Source: Oryzias latipes
Lineage: Eukaryota; Chordata; Actinopteri; Beloniformes; Adrianichthyidae
Assembly (NCBI RefSeq): GCF_002234675.1
Contig: NC_019867.2
Span: 21,298,184-21,362,183 of the forward strand
Length of the DNA: 64,000 bases
Direction: 5' to 3'
How positions within the stretch are numbered: the stretch's first letter is position 1; every line of letters starts with the position of its first letter. The notes beneath the pieces are model-generated. The model was not told the origin of the DNA. It saw nothing but the letters and a program-made list of their open reading frames with translations, and ran no database searches. Shown here piece by piece: positions 11,001 to 23,900 of the stretch. The position numbers were made by a program, and so were the translations under genes.

Positions 11001-13493
11001 ATGACATTGTTTTCTTACATAGGCTCTTGTATAACACACAGATATATTGTGCATCGGGCTTTATTTATTAGGGTTTTTTTCCGTAAAATGTAAAAAAAGT
11101 GTACACCAACAACTTTTTTTCTCTGCCCACCCATTGGAAGATGGTCCAGGATGCTGAGAGGAGACTGAGGCTGGTGCTGTCATGTGCAGAGATTGCCCAG
11201 TCAGGGTATCTTGGGCCTTATCAGGACTCCATTGTTTCCATGACACAAAACTGCGTTCTCGTGAGCAACCTATTGGGACAAACCTGTGTCTTCCTGAGTA
11301 AAGGCATGGCAAAGTGCATGCAGGCTGTACGTAAGTCTGAACAAACACGGTTTTTATCTGTGTTCAAAAATAACCACAGTATTGTGATCATTATCCTGTC
11401 ACATTAGATGAGTGCTCTCTACTTTTCAGGCGTATAAAAGCCCAGATTTAGACAGTCCACCTTTTACTTTGTCCCTCTGACTCTCATAAACACATAAACT
11501 ATTATCACCACTGTTTTCTCAGATAAATATCCTTCAATTCTCCGCTTTTAGGAACCCACACACCAGTGACAACAAAGCTCTAAAGCAAGGTGCACACCTG
11601 CCATATATGGTCTAGTGTTTAAAAAGAAACTAATGGAGAGAAAACGACTGACAGATTTGTAACTACTTGAAAATTTGCTGACCATAAAGCTGTAACCTGC
11701 ATAAATTGGCTTTGTACAAAGTCAGGAGTAAGAGCTCCTGTCTAAGCTTTTTATTCCAAAAAACTGTGATGTCACAAATAAATTAGGATATGATGTGATT
11801 GAGATTTTTTTCTCATCAAGGGTCAGAAACACTCACCCCGCTATTTCCATTCTTTGTGCAAATAAAAAGCAAATAGCCATCTAAAAAGCCTTTCAGGTCT
11901 GAATGCCAGAATCAAGTCATCATTAATAGAACATTTAGCCATCTGTTTTGCATTATGTCAGTTTTACACAGAATAAGCACAAAGAGCTCTTATGAGTCCT
12001 TGTTTTGTTGCGTTAGAACATAGGAAAAAACTTCCTATGTCTCGACGATGGCTTGAATATGTCTGTAAAACTGTCAGTGACTGCTGATGTGGGATGAGCT
12101 GGCAGGGATTGACTGACAGAAGAAGCGCTGATGGTCCTCTGCAAACGTTGGTTGTTTTGGGCGCATGCCGTTTCGGTCAGTGATTCTGTTCAGACGTCAC
12201 CGCTTTGTGTTTAGACTTCTCTCTTCGTCTACTGTTAACCCCTGGTGGCTCTGGAGTGTGTCTGCCTCTTTCTGTCCTTTAAAGGTTGCATTCATTATAA
12301 ACAAGAAGCAGAAAAAATGTATATGTAAGTGCTAGTGTTGTTCTGTCCTGCTTGATAGTGATCAGTATTTTCTTTAAGAGCACATCAATATGGGTGGTAG
12401 TTTTACCCAACTGTTATTTCGCTGCAGTTCATTAAAATGTGTAGATTTAGATTTGGGCACCACTTAAGTCAAGGGTTAAGGATAGCTTTCAGTGGAAAGC
12501 TTACATGAAGCTCATAAGCTTTTTCTAAAAGCTGACATTGAGTTTTTATACTGATCACTAATAGTATTTCTTTACAGGATAGAGAGCTGCGACCAGAAGA
12601 AATGGATGGTAAGATGCTCTTCACTTTAAACTCAATCCAATGTGTTTTGAAAATAATAAAGCAAAGTAAACACCATTTTAGAATAAATCCAGCTATAAAT
12701 GAAGACATTTAATTCCTGCGTTGATATACATGCTATTTTTACAGAACTGCGAGATGCTTTCAAAGAGTTTGACAAAGACAAAGATGGTTTTATCAGCTGC
12801 AAAGATCTAGGAAACTGTATGAGGACCATGGGATACATGCCTACTGAAATGGAGCTGATAGAGCTGAGTCAACAGATAAACATGAACTGTAGGCATATCT
12901 TCATTTGACATTTACATGACTGTTTGGAGTAAATTATTTCAAGTTTGAAGTTTTATTATTTGTCTTTAGTGGGAGGTCATGTGGATTTTGACGATTTTGT
13001 GGAATTGATGGGTCCCAAACTCCTTGCTGAAACTGCCGACATGATTGGCATTAAGGAGTTGAAAGATGCTTTTCGAGAGGTAAGAGTTTAAATGCTGATT
13101 TTTGTTGTGTGTATTTTTTTATTCTTTATTTCTGTTGTGTGCTGTTCTTAGTTTGACACAAATGGAGATGGAGCCATAAGCACATCTGAGCTCCGAGATG
13201 CAATGAGGAAACTGTTGGGCCAGCAAGTAAGAACTGGGCCAAACTAAGACTTGATAGCTCAAAACCGCACGCATGTTTCCTGACCTCGTTCATTTGTTTG
13301 TTATGCAGGTTGGTCTAAAAGAAGTAGAGGACATCCTGAGGGACGTGGATTTGAACGGTGACGGACTTGTTGACTTTGAAGGTAAAACATCTTTCACAAA
13401 GCACTCGTCAAAGCGCACTGTCGAGTGTTGAGCAGCAGTATTTAATGCTCCTTATCTCTTCTTACAGAGTTCGTACGAATGATGTCTCGCTGA
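8002..13493 (+). CDS. cabp1: Calcium-binding protein 1, caldendrin isoform
   Basis: Neuronal calmodulin-like Ca2+ sensor that binds and modulates voltage-gated Ca2+ channels and IP3 receptors. Exons: 8002-8706, 12578-12608, 12745-12888, 12970-13079, 13152-13226, 13309-13381 and 13468-13493; all junctions are GT-AG and the frame is kept (387 aa plus stop; human caldendrin is about 370). The long basic, low-complexity first exon begins [19 protein letters not shown], matching the human KSESKTSLLKAA region, and ends SSLFGQ. EF1 ([12 protein letters not shown]), EF3 ([12 protein letters not shown]) and EF4 ([12 protein letters not shown]) are canonical. EF2 ([11 protein letters not shown] region) lacks Ca2+ ligands, as is usual for CaBPs. 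An in-frame upstream ATG at 7987 would add five residues; 8002 fits the homologue. Similar paralogues exist (cabp1a/b), so the suffix is open. Confidence 0.95.
8707..10399 (+). other. cabp1 first intron, 5' part
   Basis: No other exon is recognised. The interval should contain the promoter for the myristoylated isoforms upstream of 10400. I cannot point to a specific TATA box. Confidence 0.4.
10400..10432 (+). CDS. cabp1: cabp1 alternative first coding exon, N-myristoylation type
   Basis: Eleven codons, [11 protein letters not shown], followed by a GTAAGA donor in phase 0. The human short and long CaBP1 isoforms begin MGNCVKYPLRN, so this is the corresponding alternative start. MGNC is an N-myristoylation signal with a neighbouring cysteine that could be palmitoylated. 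Spliced to 12578 it gives a 163-aa short form; via 11141-11326 it gives a 225-aa long form (human about 167 and 227). It is too short to be found by length-based ORF calling. Its own promoter should lie just upstream, within the large first intron of the caldendrin transcript. Confidence 0.88.
11141..11326 (+). CDS. cabp1: cabp1 cassette exon of the long isoform
   Basis: 62 codons, phase 0 at both ends, with an AG acceptor directly before ATGGTCCAGGATGC and a GTACGT donor after ATGCAGGCT. The segment [20 protein letters not shown] lines up with the human CaBP1-L insert (LAQNCAVMHNLLGPACIFL), followed by a short SKGMAK stretch. The first half is divergent. This exon specifies the long isoform between the MGNC exon and the DRELRPEE exon. 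It is predicted from homology and splice signals; expression is not shown here. Confidence 0.85.
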
Positions 13494-14508
13494 GATCATA
13501 CAAATGATCAGCACTGAATGTGAAGCTATGTCCTTTTTGTCCTCCCGACCACATAGAAGCAGGGACATGCCGAAACCCTCTGAGCCATTTAGATCTAAAC
13601 CACACTGGAATTAAAACTATTTGAAGCAAAGAATCACCTCACTCTTTCAATCAATAAGTGTTCTTCCAGAAAACAGAAGTCTCGTTTGAACTGAGGCGGA
13701 ATTTGCTGTAGCATAGCTCATAATTGCCTAAAATATGTTTTTTTTTTTCTTTTTTGCACTTTAATTGTCACCAAATAAGTCTCCATCTGACTAGCTCATG
13801 TCCTGTCTCATCATGTGTGAAGCACCTCCAAATGTCGCCTTCGATGTTCAGTAACATCAGAATCAGACTCGATGCTGAAAGGATGTCAAACAATCAGCTC
13901 TGTTGAATGTTTCTGTAAGAATCCACTTCCTATGCATTGTATAAGAAGTTGTATGTACCTTTGCATAATATTGGTGCTCCACCAACACAGTCATGTGGTA
14001 GACTCAGATCTGTATGTAACTGTACGTTTTCACTGTGCAAGTCCAGTTAATCAAAACAGTCACTGTCTGAGATGCAGCAAAGATCTATTTTATATGCCTT
14101 GCATACAGTCAGGACCATATATATTTGGACAGAGACATTTTTTCTAATTTAGTTTCTGTACATTACCACAGTGAATTTTAAATAAAACAACTCAGATGCC
14201 ATTGAAGTGCAGACTTTCAGCTTTTATTCCATGAGCTGAACAAAAAGATTGCATAAAAATGTGAAAAACTAAAGCATTTTTGAAATACAATCCTTTCATT
14301 TCATGGGCTCGTAAGTAATTGGACAAATGAAATAACTGAAAACAAAATGGTCATTACTAAGATTTGGTTGAAAGCCCTTGTTGGCAATGACAGCCTGAAG
14401 TCTTGAAGTCATGGACATCATCATATGCTGGGGTTTCTCTTTCTGGATGCTCTGCCAGGCCTTTACTGCAGCGGCTTTCAGTTGCTGTTTGTTTGTGGGC
14501 CTTTCTGT

Positions 14509-15384
14509 CTAAAGTTTAGTCTTCAACAAGTGAAATGCATGCTCAAATGGGTTAAAATCAAGTGACTGACTTGGCCATTCAAGAATATTCCACTTCTTTG
14601 CTTTAATAAACTCCTGAGTTGCTTTGGCTGTATGTTTTGGGTCGTTGTCCATCTGTATTATGAAACGCCGCCCAATCAGTTTGGCTGCATTCACCTGGAT
14701 CTGCGCAGATGGTATGTCTCTGAACACCTCAGAATTCATTGCTTCTGTCCTGTGTCACATCATCAATAAACACTAGTGTACCAGTGCCACTAGCAGCCAT
14801 GCACGCCCAGGCCATCACACTGCCTCCACAGTGTTTTACTGATACTGTAGTGTGCTTTGGATCATGAGCTTCTCCACGCTTTCTCCATACGTTTCTCTTG
14901 CCATCATTCTGGTAGAGGTTGATTTTGGTTTCATCTGTCCAAAGAATGTTTTCCAGAACTGTGCTGGCTTTTTTAGATGCTTTTTAGCAAAGTCCAATCT
15001 AGCTTTCCTATTCTTGAGGCTTATGAGTGGTTTGCATCTTGCAGTGTACCCTCTGTATCTACTTTCATGCAGTCTTCTTTTTATGGTAGACTTGGATATT
15101 GATACGCCTACCTCCTGGAGAGTGTTGTTCACTGGGTTGGCTGTTGTGAACAGGTTCCTCTTCACCATGGAAATGATTCTGCGATCATCCATTACTGTTG
15201 TCTTCCGTGGACGTCCAGGTTTTTTTGCGTTGCCGAGTTCACCAGTGCTTTCTTTCTCAGGATGTACCACACTGTTGATTTTGCCACTCCTAATACTGTA
15301 GCAATTTCTGGCATGTTTTTTTCCCGGTTTTCTCAGCTTAATAATGGCTCCTTTCACCTGCTTTGAGAGCTCCTTTGACCGCAT
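14509..15384 (-). pseudogene. Tc1 transposase, broken
   Basis: The N-terminal part from 15384 starts MRSKELSKQVKGAI and shows the paired HTH with the AKKPGRPRKTT hook, the second HTH SISKSTIKRRLHE, and then PLISLKNRKARLDFAKKH. The frame is then lost around 14836. The remaining DDE part includes IQMDNDPKHTAKATQEF and WPSQSLDFNPFEHAFHLLK, where this family normally has [11 protein letters not shown]. Frameshifts and changes at that motif indicate a dead gene. Confidence 0.85.
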
Positions 15385-15429
15385 GTTGTCTGTTCACAGC
15401 AAAATCTTCAAAATGCAAGCACAAGTCCT

Positions 15430-15641
15430 TTAACCCTTGTGTAACCCTTCACATTTTCACATTGGGAGTTGGGTCATCTAGGCCCACTAGACAGTGCGCT
15501 GAACCTTTTTTCTTCAATGATTTGTGAACCTCACTGGTGTCCATGGATTACATGAAATCTTTCCACCTTAATAAACTTTGTCATGGTAGGGAGAACACGT
15601 CAATGTAACGGTGGGGTTATCTAAGATAGCACAAGGGCTAA
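15430..15641. mobile_element. piggyBac-type TTAA MITE, copy 3 (nested in Tc1)
   Basis: Begins TTAACCCTTGTG and ends GATAGCACAAGGGCTAA (the right TTAA has drifted to CTAA). The interrupted Tc1 reads on across the site (CAAGTCCTT then AATCAACTCC). The order is therefore Tc1 first and MITE later. Confidence 0.85.
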
Positions 15642-16163
15642 TCAACTCCAGGCCTTTTATCTGTTTCACTCATAATGACATAACAAGGGAATTGCCCACA
15701 CCTGCCCATGCAATAGCATGAAAGTCAATTGTCCAACTACTTACAAGTCCATGAAATGAAGGGATTGTGTTCAAAAAATGCTTTAGTTTTTCACATTTTT
15801 ATGCAATCTTTTTGTTCAGCCCATGGAATAAAAGCTGAAAGTCTGCACTTCAATGGAATCTGAGTTGTTTTATTTAAAATTCACTGTGGTAATGTACAGA
15901 AACTAAATAAGAAAAAATGTGTCTCTGTCCAAATATTTATAGTCCTGACTGTATGTATTGTCTACTCATGTTTGTACGACAGTGGTACAATCAAAATACC
16001 TTATAAAATGTGCTGCTCTTCTAAAGTTAAAATAAAGAAAGCCAAGTGCTCATGCACCCAGAGAAGTAGCGGCTTGCAGCAATATGGACCATTTCTAGAC
16101 TTTAAGTTTTTAAAGGCTCACATGTTTAAATTCAATAAAACTATTGGAGCTGTATTTTTTTAA

Positions 16164-16690
16164 TGTCCCAGCATTTACTAGAATAGATTACATAAGTAAA
16201 CTGTATTTGCAGTTGATCTAACTATGTTGTATTTGTACTGTATGTTACTATCATTGGGTTTGTAGGTGTGGTAATGTACCACACGTGTTATTATTTTGTA
16301 TGCATGCCAAAGAATGACATTCATTGAACTTCGTATGCACATTTGTACTTTGGTCCAAAAAAATATTTCGCCATTGTAGACAAATAAAATATGTTTACAT
16401 TTGAGCTTTATTTTACTGTTATGTTGGGGGACAAACTTTTGTGTTGTTAAAAGGACAATGTTAAGAAAGAACCTTCATACAATAATGATTTAACTGTAAG
16501 CAGTGGCAGTTCTAGCTTGAATTTTACCCTGAGAAAACTACTCCACATGGCTTACCCTCTGAAAAAGGTTTATTTGACGTAGCAAAGTTAGGTGGTACTT
16601 TATTTGATCTCAAGGATAAAACTGCGTCCAATTTTTATCAGTGATACTTAAAATCTTAAATATAAACTTAAAACTTAACAACAACAAAAA
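16164..16690. other. Intergenic, no feature seen
   Basis: Immediately downstream of the cabp1 poly(A) candidates. A second AATAAA lies near 16383. Otherwise I see nothing codable. Confidence 0.3.
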
Positions 16691-16699
16691 CTTCCATCA

Positions 16700-18240
16700 T
16701 TGAGAGCATTAAGGATTAAACATGGCTTGATCTTCCAGCATGACAATGATTCCAATCACATCATCTAGGTCAGTGGTCGCCAACCTTTTTCAGGCCCGGA
16801 TCGGTTTCATCTCAGACAATATTTTCATGGACCTGTCTAGGAAAGTTTCTATTAAATGAAGTTTGTATTTAATATTTTTAAGATTCCGGATTATAAAAAA
16901 AACTGTTTTTCAAATGAAAAAGTTACAACAAGGAATTGTGTTTAAAAAACATCTGAAAACATTAGTAATTTTGTTTTTACAGATGACAAAGATTCAATAA
17001 AACAAAGTTGTTGATTTGTAGAAGTTGTTTCTGATTTGCAAACAATTCAATAAAAGCAACATTCGTGTTTTTTTTGTCCTAGAATATTATTATAACACTA
17101 AAACCCAACCAAATCTATGATCATCTTTCAAGGCAAAAAGATTAATCAATTTTTTTTTAAACATAAATCCTGACTAACTTTGTTTTTTTAACACAGAGGA
17201 TCATTTGCTGTGCTGACGTTTTTTAACAGATACCTGCTTAATTCTGCCTTGCTGTAGGAAAAATTCATAAATGTTCTTTTTACAAGTTTTGCGGTTTTAA
17301 CTTAGACTTTGTAATGAAAATTTTACCTTTAAAATCAAAGTGGATGCTAACAACCAGACACTAACTTTTAAGCTGCGTCTGACTTTAAGGTGTTATGGAT
17401 AAATGAAGAAAAATGAAATGACACAACTGTCGTAAAACTAGTATTTTCTAAATACAATAACAAACATGTCTATGTCTGAAACTTTATTATCTGCGTTTGT
17501 GAAACATTCAGACATTAGTTGCTGCATATTAGGCAGAGCGAGGAGCATCTGATCAGTAAATCCTTATTTGGAGAAGGACTCCCATTTTTTTCTGTAAATA
17601 GTAGCTTTATTTTTCTTTGAACTCAAAGGCTGTTCTTCGGTTTCCTCACACTAACTCTTTCCAAATATGTTTTAGTGTTTCTACCAACTTTGCTGTCCAC
17701 ACAGCTACTTAAAGTCATGTCATGCATCGAGCCAGACGGATGAAGTAGAATCTGGCAGTTTTCCAAAATAAAACTTCCTTTAGTATCAGAAGATAAACGT
17801 AACAAAAATAATCGAAGTTGTATGCATCTTTTTTCTGTCAGCGGCCCTGTACCAAGTGGCCCACGGACCGGTACCAGTTCACAGCCCATGGGTTGGGGAC
17901 CACTGATCTAGACAACAAAGTAGCTGCTAAGTAAAAAGCATTTCAAGGTTCAGCAGTAGCATAGCCAGTCTTTGGACCTCAATCCAGCAAAAAATCTGGA
18001 GGGAGTTGAAAGTCTGTGTTGCCACAAAGCATCAAAAAGCATCACAGCCCCTGAGAATATGTACATGGAAAAATGGACCAAAATATGGTACGGTGTGAGC
18101 AAGCCTGGTGAAGACCTACAAGAAACCTTTAACCTATACCATTGTCAACCAGGCTTACATCCCAACGTCTTAAGGTGAACTTTTGTTATTGATCAAATAC
18201 TTATTTTCTGCACAATCTGTCACTGGTAGTTCATGTTCAT
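16700..18240 (+). mobile_element. Old Tc1-like relic split by a hAT element
   Basis: The two flanks, 16715-16770 and 17914-18230, join into the C-terminal part of a Tc1-type transposase region: a QHDNDSNH-like block on the left, then a degraded WP.F.P.S......W motif and the tail around the VHGKMDQN-like segment on the right. Stops and frameshifts are numerous. A third short piece of the same family (CATGGCTGGATCATCCAGC) lies at 18548-18600. Confidence 0.6.
16771..17905. mobile_element. Non-autonomous hAT element
   Basis: Termini are CAGTGGTCGCCAACC on the left and GGTTGGGGACCACTG on the right. The flanking 8-bp target duplication is ATCTAGGT on the left and ATCTAGAC on the right (six of eight identical). 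Subterminal sequence CAGGCCCGGATCGG is mirrored by CACGGACCGGTACC. No transposase coding sequence is seen in 1.1 kb. Confidence 0.85.
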
Positions 18241-20980
18241 GACTTCTATAAATAGTTTTTTCTCAAACTGTATTTGTGTTTTGTTTTTTAGTATTGCTGT
18301 TGAGTGTTCCTTCCATTGTGTTGGCATTCTGAGGGACTGCAGATGCTAAGTAATTTATTAGTGGGCAGTAGCTCGGGAGGTTGAGCAGGTTGGCCGAGGA
18401 TCCCCCCTCCCCCCTTTCTTTACTCAAGAAAAGTGGAACTAGATGGGTCTTGATTTTCATCTTCTGGTTCGGACAACATATCAGATTTTAAGGACAGCTG
18501 CTAAGCGAATGAGGAAATAACACACACAAAAGAATTTTCCATCAGTGAAAATTAAACATGGCTGGATCATCCAGCATGACAATAATCCCAAACATATCAG
18601 TTCAGTTTCAATTTAACTAGAAGCAGAAACATGTTTTAAAGATGCCCAAAAGTGCTCTGAAAAAAGTACAGGAGTTTGACATCCAAAAATGTATTTTTTT
18701 CTGATTTTATACACCACGTCAATTAAAGTTTACCAGAATAACAACTTGACTGGTTAATCTGTAATTGCATTGTAGGTTGTGCACTCTAAATATACCTAAG
18801 AAAAATCATATATTTTTGCCCTAAAAGTAACAGCAGTTGAAGTAAAACTGCAGAGCATGAACATGTTAAAATTACTTTAATTAAAAGCCTCTCTACTGAC
18901 AGGAGAAGAGTAGCTCTGTACATAACTTTGTGTTGGGTATCTTTCTCCTCTTATGCTTTTCTTTTGTTCCTAATTGAGAAATGTGATGGTTTAGCGCCTT
19001 CTTTCATATCTAAAATGAAATTGTTGCTCATATAAATTATAAAGCTCATCCTAATGCTTTTATACTTTTGCTTTTGCCCCCCTAAAAACTACGTCTGGCA
19101 GGATGCTGCCCTGGGTGATTGCCCACAATGCCAATCCCTTAATCCGCTTGACTGTAAATCTTGAAATGAAAGTGCCCTACCTGCAGCAGTGGAGTGATGG
19201 TATCTTTCTTTGAAAAATGTCAAATAGGAAACTATGCTGGCTTATTGTCTGGCCTTTGGCTTCCTGACCGTTAATCTGACAGATTATTCCGACATAAATG
19301 AATAAAATGGGGTTTCCTGTTTCCAGAAAATTTTATGAAGATACAATATTTATTTTAAAGACATGGAAACATTTAATCAAGAATATTTATTTATTACATG
19401 ATAAAAATAATTTACAATAATGTAAAACAAAGAATAGTGAGGCAAACTAATATGAAAAGTCAAATTCACAAGCATATTTGTGGCATTTATTTATTTTTGA
19501 GAAGGTACATTTTTAAAACGGGTATCAAGAAAACACAAAAGATACAGGGTAGTATTATGAGTTTGTTTGTTTGTTTGTTTGATTTTATTGTATTACTGTG
19601 TTTTTTATTATTTGTCCCTTCCTTGCTGTTCTTGCACTGATGGCGATCCTTAAATCTCATAACTATGCACAATGACAATAAAGCAAATCTAATCTAATGT
19701 GTGAGAAGGTAATTTGATTATTATAGGTAAACAATTTCCCTCATGATTATTTATGTCAACCTGTGTCTGGAAAAAGCTTCTAGGAGCAATTTTAGTGTAA
19801 ACTGGCAAAAATGTGCTTATAAAATCAAGCTGTCATCTACAGGGCCGTCGCCGTAGTAACTATCCAGTCATTTTCCAGCACAGCGTGCGCGTTGCGTTGG
19901 ACCTCTCTGATTGGACAAGAAAAGGACTATACCAAACTGGAAAAGATTAGGGGGTCGTAGCGACTCCTTTGAGAACACGTGTAAGACGCTCTGGTTAAAA
20001 TATGTTTCAACATCTTTAATAAATCGTAAATCTAGTGATAATATCATTGACACCGAAATAGTCTACAAATATTAAACATGATTTAATAATATATTTCTAT
20101 CTATTGCAATGAAGGTTATCAAAACTATTGGAAAATAAGACCTATAATTTCGCCCCGCCTGCATCGGTGAATTGAGGATAAAAAAAAAAGTATATTTTCT
20201 TATCGAACGGTAATTTTTCATGCCAGTATGTTCAAATGAAAATTGTACTAAATAAAAACATTTTTAAAGTAACAGTAGAAAACACTAAAACTAAAACATT
20301 TTTTTCACAACAACCAGGAAGCATTAAATGGAGGATGTGATTCGACATTGTAGCTGTCAATCATCGGTCATTGTAAACGTCATGTTAGGTAGCACTTTAG
20401 CTAGCAAAAGAGCAAACGTTAAAATCGAGATTGAATGAATGTCAGTGATAGAGGCTGTGGCCAGCTGCCGCAGAAAGGAAAGTTGTTTTACTCAGTACTC
20501 CTTGTGTGTGACACTGACCCAAGCAGAAATACGACTGCTGCACACTGACAAAAAATAGGTTTAAATTGTTGTGGAAGGGAAAGGTAAGAGATACATCTGT
20601 AGCCGTCCACAGACACACACACCAAGAATTTCTGGTTAAGCAGGTACGTTAGCTAGATCATGGACTACAAAAGCGAAATCGTTAACTACTGCCAGTTCCT
20701 CTTTGTCTTCTGTTTTTCTGTGTAGAATTAGAATGTTTTGAATTAGTTCCGCTGGAGTCTGTAAAATATTTATTACTCATCTGTGTCAAAACTATCGTTA
20801 CTACTGTTAACGTTAGCACACTGGCTAACTTTAAATATCATGTTTCATGTCACTTACATGCTGGCTAGCTCCTTTTGCTTGCTAATCCCGTGTTCTGTCA
20901 ATTTCATTCGAAAGGGCTTCGTGTTGGTGTAAACCGACGCTGTCCTGTGAGTGTGTGTGTCGGAGCAGACTGCTGTAAGG
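18241..20980. other. Intergenic and mlec upstream region
   Basis: Holds a LINE-like 3' tail near 19640-19700 (ATGCACAATGACAATAAAGC followed by an AATCT repeat) and a GTTTGTTT run at 19562-19580. The last kilobase before the mlec start is less AT-rich and probably holds its promoter. No TATA box is obvious. Confidence 0.35.
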
Positions 20981-20987
20981 TGCGAGA

Positions 20988-23900
20988 ATGCAGCGGCTCA
21001 CGGCACAGCTTGTCGCCGGTCTGGTCGCAGCGCTTCTGTCGCTGCTGACCAAGCACTGCGTGGCGAACGGCGGGGGCCCCAACCTCGCAGAGCGGGTTAT
21101 CTGGGCTGTAAATGCCGGTGGTGAAGCACATGTAGACGTACATGGTATTCATTTTAAAAAGGACCCGTTGGAAGGAAAAGTTGGTAAAGGTGAGCATTGG
21201 TATTAATCAGTTATTATTTATTTTATTTTTTCATAAGCGTGGCTGGGCTTCAGCTGTCAATTGCAACGGTTGGTGTTGGCTAACTTGGAGTAACGTACGT
21301 TTCCAGCATAAACCTTTCCATGCATGTCTTCCGCAAGTGACTACAAACTAATGAGGAGTCAGCATTGAGGGCCGCAGCCCCGCCCCTCTTTGCATGTAAA
21401 GGAAGTAGGTGATATGATCAAACGGCAGTATTCATTCCTGGCCCAATTTATAAAACATCAATTATTTAAAGACCCACTGCAATGTAAATCGTGTTTTTAA
21501 TATCTTCTTGTAACATTTTCTCATGATGGAGCACAGAAATAAAGAAAAATGGGCCTAAAATTAAATTTCTGAGTTAAATTTTTAAATTCAACTTGTAAAT
21601 CAGGAGCAGACAAAAAAAAAAGCAGTTTAAAATAGCTTTGATGTTGTTGCTACAATCGGTAGGCCACAAGCTCCCTGCTCTGCTCCATTCTGATGCATCC
21701 ACTTGCAGACGACCAGTTCCATGTACGTCTTTGTTTTCCTGGCCTGAGCTGGTATCTGGCTCAAAACTGCACAGCTGGACAGCTCCAATATTGCTCGTCA
21801 TTTTTACAGCGCCGCCAATGTTAGGTTGGGGTTGTGAGTGGGTTTAAGCTAGCAGGAGAGTGTAAACAGATGGATGATGGGAAGTGGGGGCTTGCTTGCT
21901 CAGTGCCAACTGTCCCACCCCCAACCCGGAGGTTAATTTCTAAAGAACTACTTTTCCTCTGCAGAAACTATGTAAAAGAAAACAGACAGGTTTTTTACTT
22001 TGACTAAAAACGGCAAAATCATAATTCAAAGACCACTGGTAACACTTCTTTATAATGGATCAAAAGATGATTGGAGTGGATCTATAACCCAATGCTATAT
22101 TTCGATGAATAGCTGTTTTTTGTGGTATCTATACGTTTTGAACAGCACTTGATGCTGTTTTCCTTCTATAGCATCTGATTATGGTGTACGCCTCCCAATA
22201 CTACGCTCCAGTCCAGAGGACCAGATTCTGTACCAGACAGAGCGCTACAATGAGGACACTTTTGGTTATGACATTCCCATTCGTGAGGAAGGAAACTATA
22301 TATTAGTCTTGAAATTTTCAGAGGTCTACTTTGCACAGTCGCAGCAAAAAGTAAGTTTAATTTCCTCTTAAAATGTAAATACTGTAAAAAGCACGTGATT
22401 CAAAACTATTCTTGTTCATTTGGCAAGGATGTGGGTTTTTTATTGATGTAGGAACTACAATTATATAAATGTAAACATTGTGAAAATGTGTCTCTAGGTG
22501 TTTGATGTTCGCCTAAACGGCCATGTGGTGGTAAAAGATCTGGACATCTTTGATCGAGTGGGTCACAGTACTGCTCATGATGAGATAGTGCCCTTCTCCA
22601 TTAACCGAGGCAAACTGACCGTGCAAGGAGAGGTGTCCACTTTTAATGGCAAGCTCGCTGTGGAGTTTGTAAAGGTGAGTTTAGTTTAATATGCTGGTGT
22701 AAGACGCACTGTGCTTCTCATTTAATGATGAATCTTTGCTAATAACGTGGAGAGGTTGTTTAATACAACATCAGTGTAAAGTTTAGATGTTTACTTGTTT
22801 GTTGGTCTTACCGGAATAGGTTTTTGCTGAAAATCAATTTAAATTTAAAAAAAAAAAACTTCTGAAATGTGCTTACCGGAAAGGAAACATAATAAAATAA
22901 TTTATTATTTTATTCTCATGTGTTTTTATTTATTTATATAATTTTAGAAATTTATGACTCTTTTTGCACAATTAAAAAAAGTTTTGTCACAGATCTGTTG
23001 AAAGTAATGTTTTTGTGTTACACTTTTGAACAGCAAACACGTTAAAAGGCTTATATCATGCTTTTCTTAAACCTTTCAAAGTAAACTATATCCATATGTA
23101 TGATCATATATTACCTTTTGGCACACTGAGCTAATTTTCCTACCCGGAAGTAAGATCTCGATCTCTGAGGCACCGGCCTTCTCTCCGTCTGGGTGCTGCC
23201 TATTTCATGAAGTCAACCTAGAGTCGGCCTTAGCAGCATCTCTGCGTTTCGCTCACAAAAACAAACAATATCCAATTTTTTGCAAAGATGGATGTACATA
23301 TTGTGCATATAAAATAAAAGAGTTTTTGCATATCACCACTAGCTCTGCGTAGAAAGTGGGTGTTTGTGTTAGCCTGGGGGTGGTGCTGACTGCACAGACT
23401 CTTCCTGGAAGGGGCTGTTCTCACTTTCATACTTATGAATGTGAGAACCCACTCATTTTTGCGGATTGGGAGCAGGTTTTTAGAGGAATGCTCAGGAATG
23501 CATGAATGGAGCAAATGACTGCTCTGGGTTTTTTTGTAAGGATTTAACATTGATATTAAAATTAAGTATTTATCCAAAAACACACTTCATAGGTTAATTG
23601 GCTGCTTAAAGTGTGCATAGGTGTGGATGGGAGGGATTGTGTGTCCTTTGACAGACTGGTGACCTGTCTAACGGATGGATGTATTTTTACCCCGTGCTTC
23701 AGACTGTTTCAGCACACCTAAATACATTTTTTTTTTTTTTTTTTTTTTTACAATTTTCAAGTTACTCTTTATGGGGGAAAAGTAAAATTCACATTTGTTT
23801 TTTTTTTGATAATTACCCTACATATATTTGTTAGCAATATATACAATAGGTTTGTGCAGCAACATCCTTTTTCTTTTTGTGACATCTGTTTTTTTAAGAG

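Larger units (their letters stand above)
14106..15951 (-). mobile_element. Tc1/mariner element in cabp1 3' UTR
   Basis: Terminal inverted repeats begin CAGTCAGGACCATATATATT on the left and read CAGTCAGGACTATAAATATT inward from the right, each flanked by the TA target. An inner repeat, CAGACTTTCAGCTTTTATTC near 14210, is mirrored near 15830. The element encodes a broken transposase on the minus strand. It is itself interrupted by a TTAA MITE at 15430-15641. Confidence 0.9.
13494..16140 (+). other. cabp1: cabp1 3' UTR with embedded transposon
   Basis: Sequence after the TGA at 13491-13493 runs to candidate poly(A) signals AATAAA near 16132 and 16383. A complete Tc1 element (14106-15951) lies between, flanked by TA on both sides. 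If the distal signal is used, about 1.85 kb of transposon sequence becomes part of the message. UTR extent is inferred from poly(A) signals only. Confidence 0.5.
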
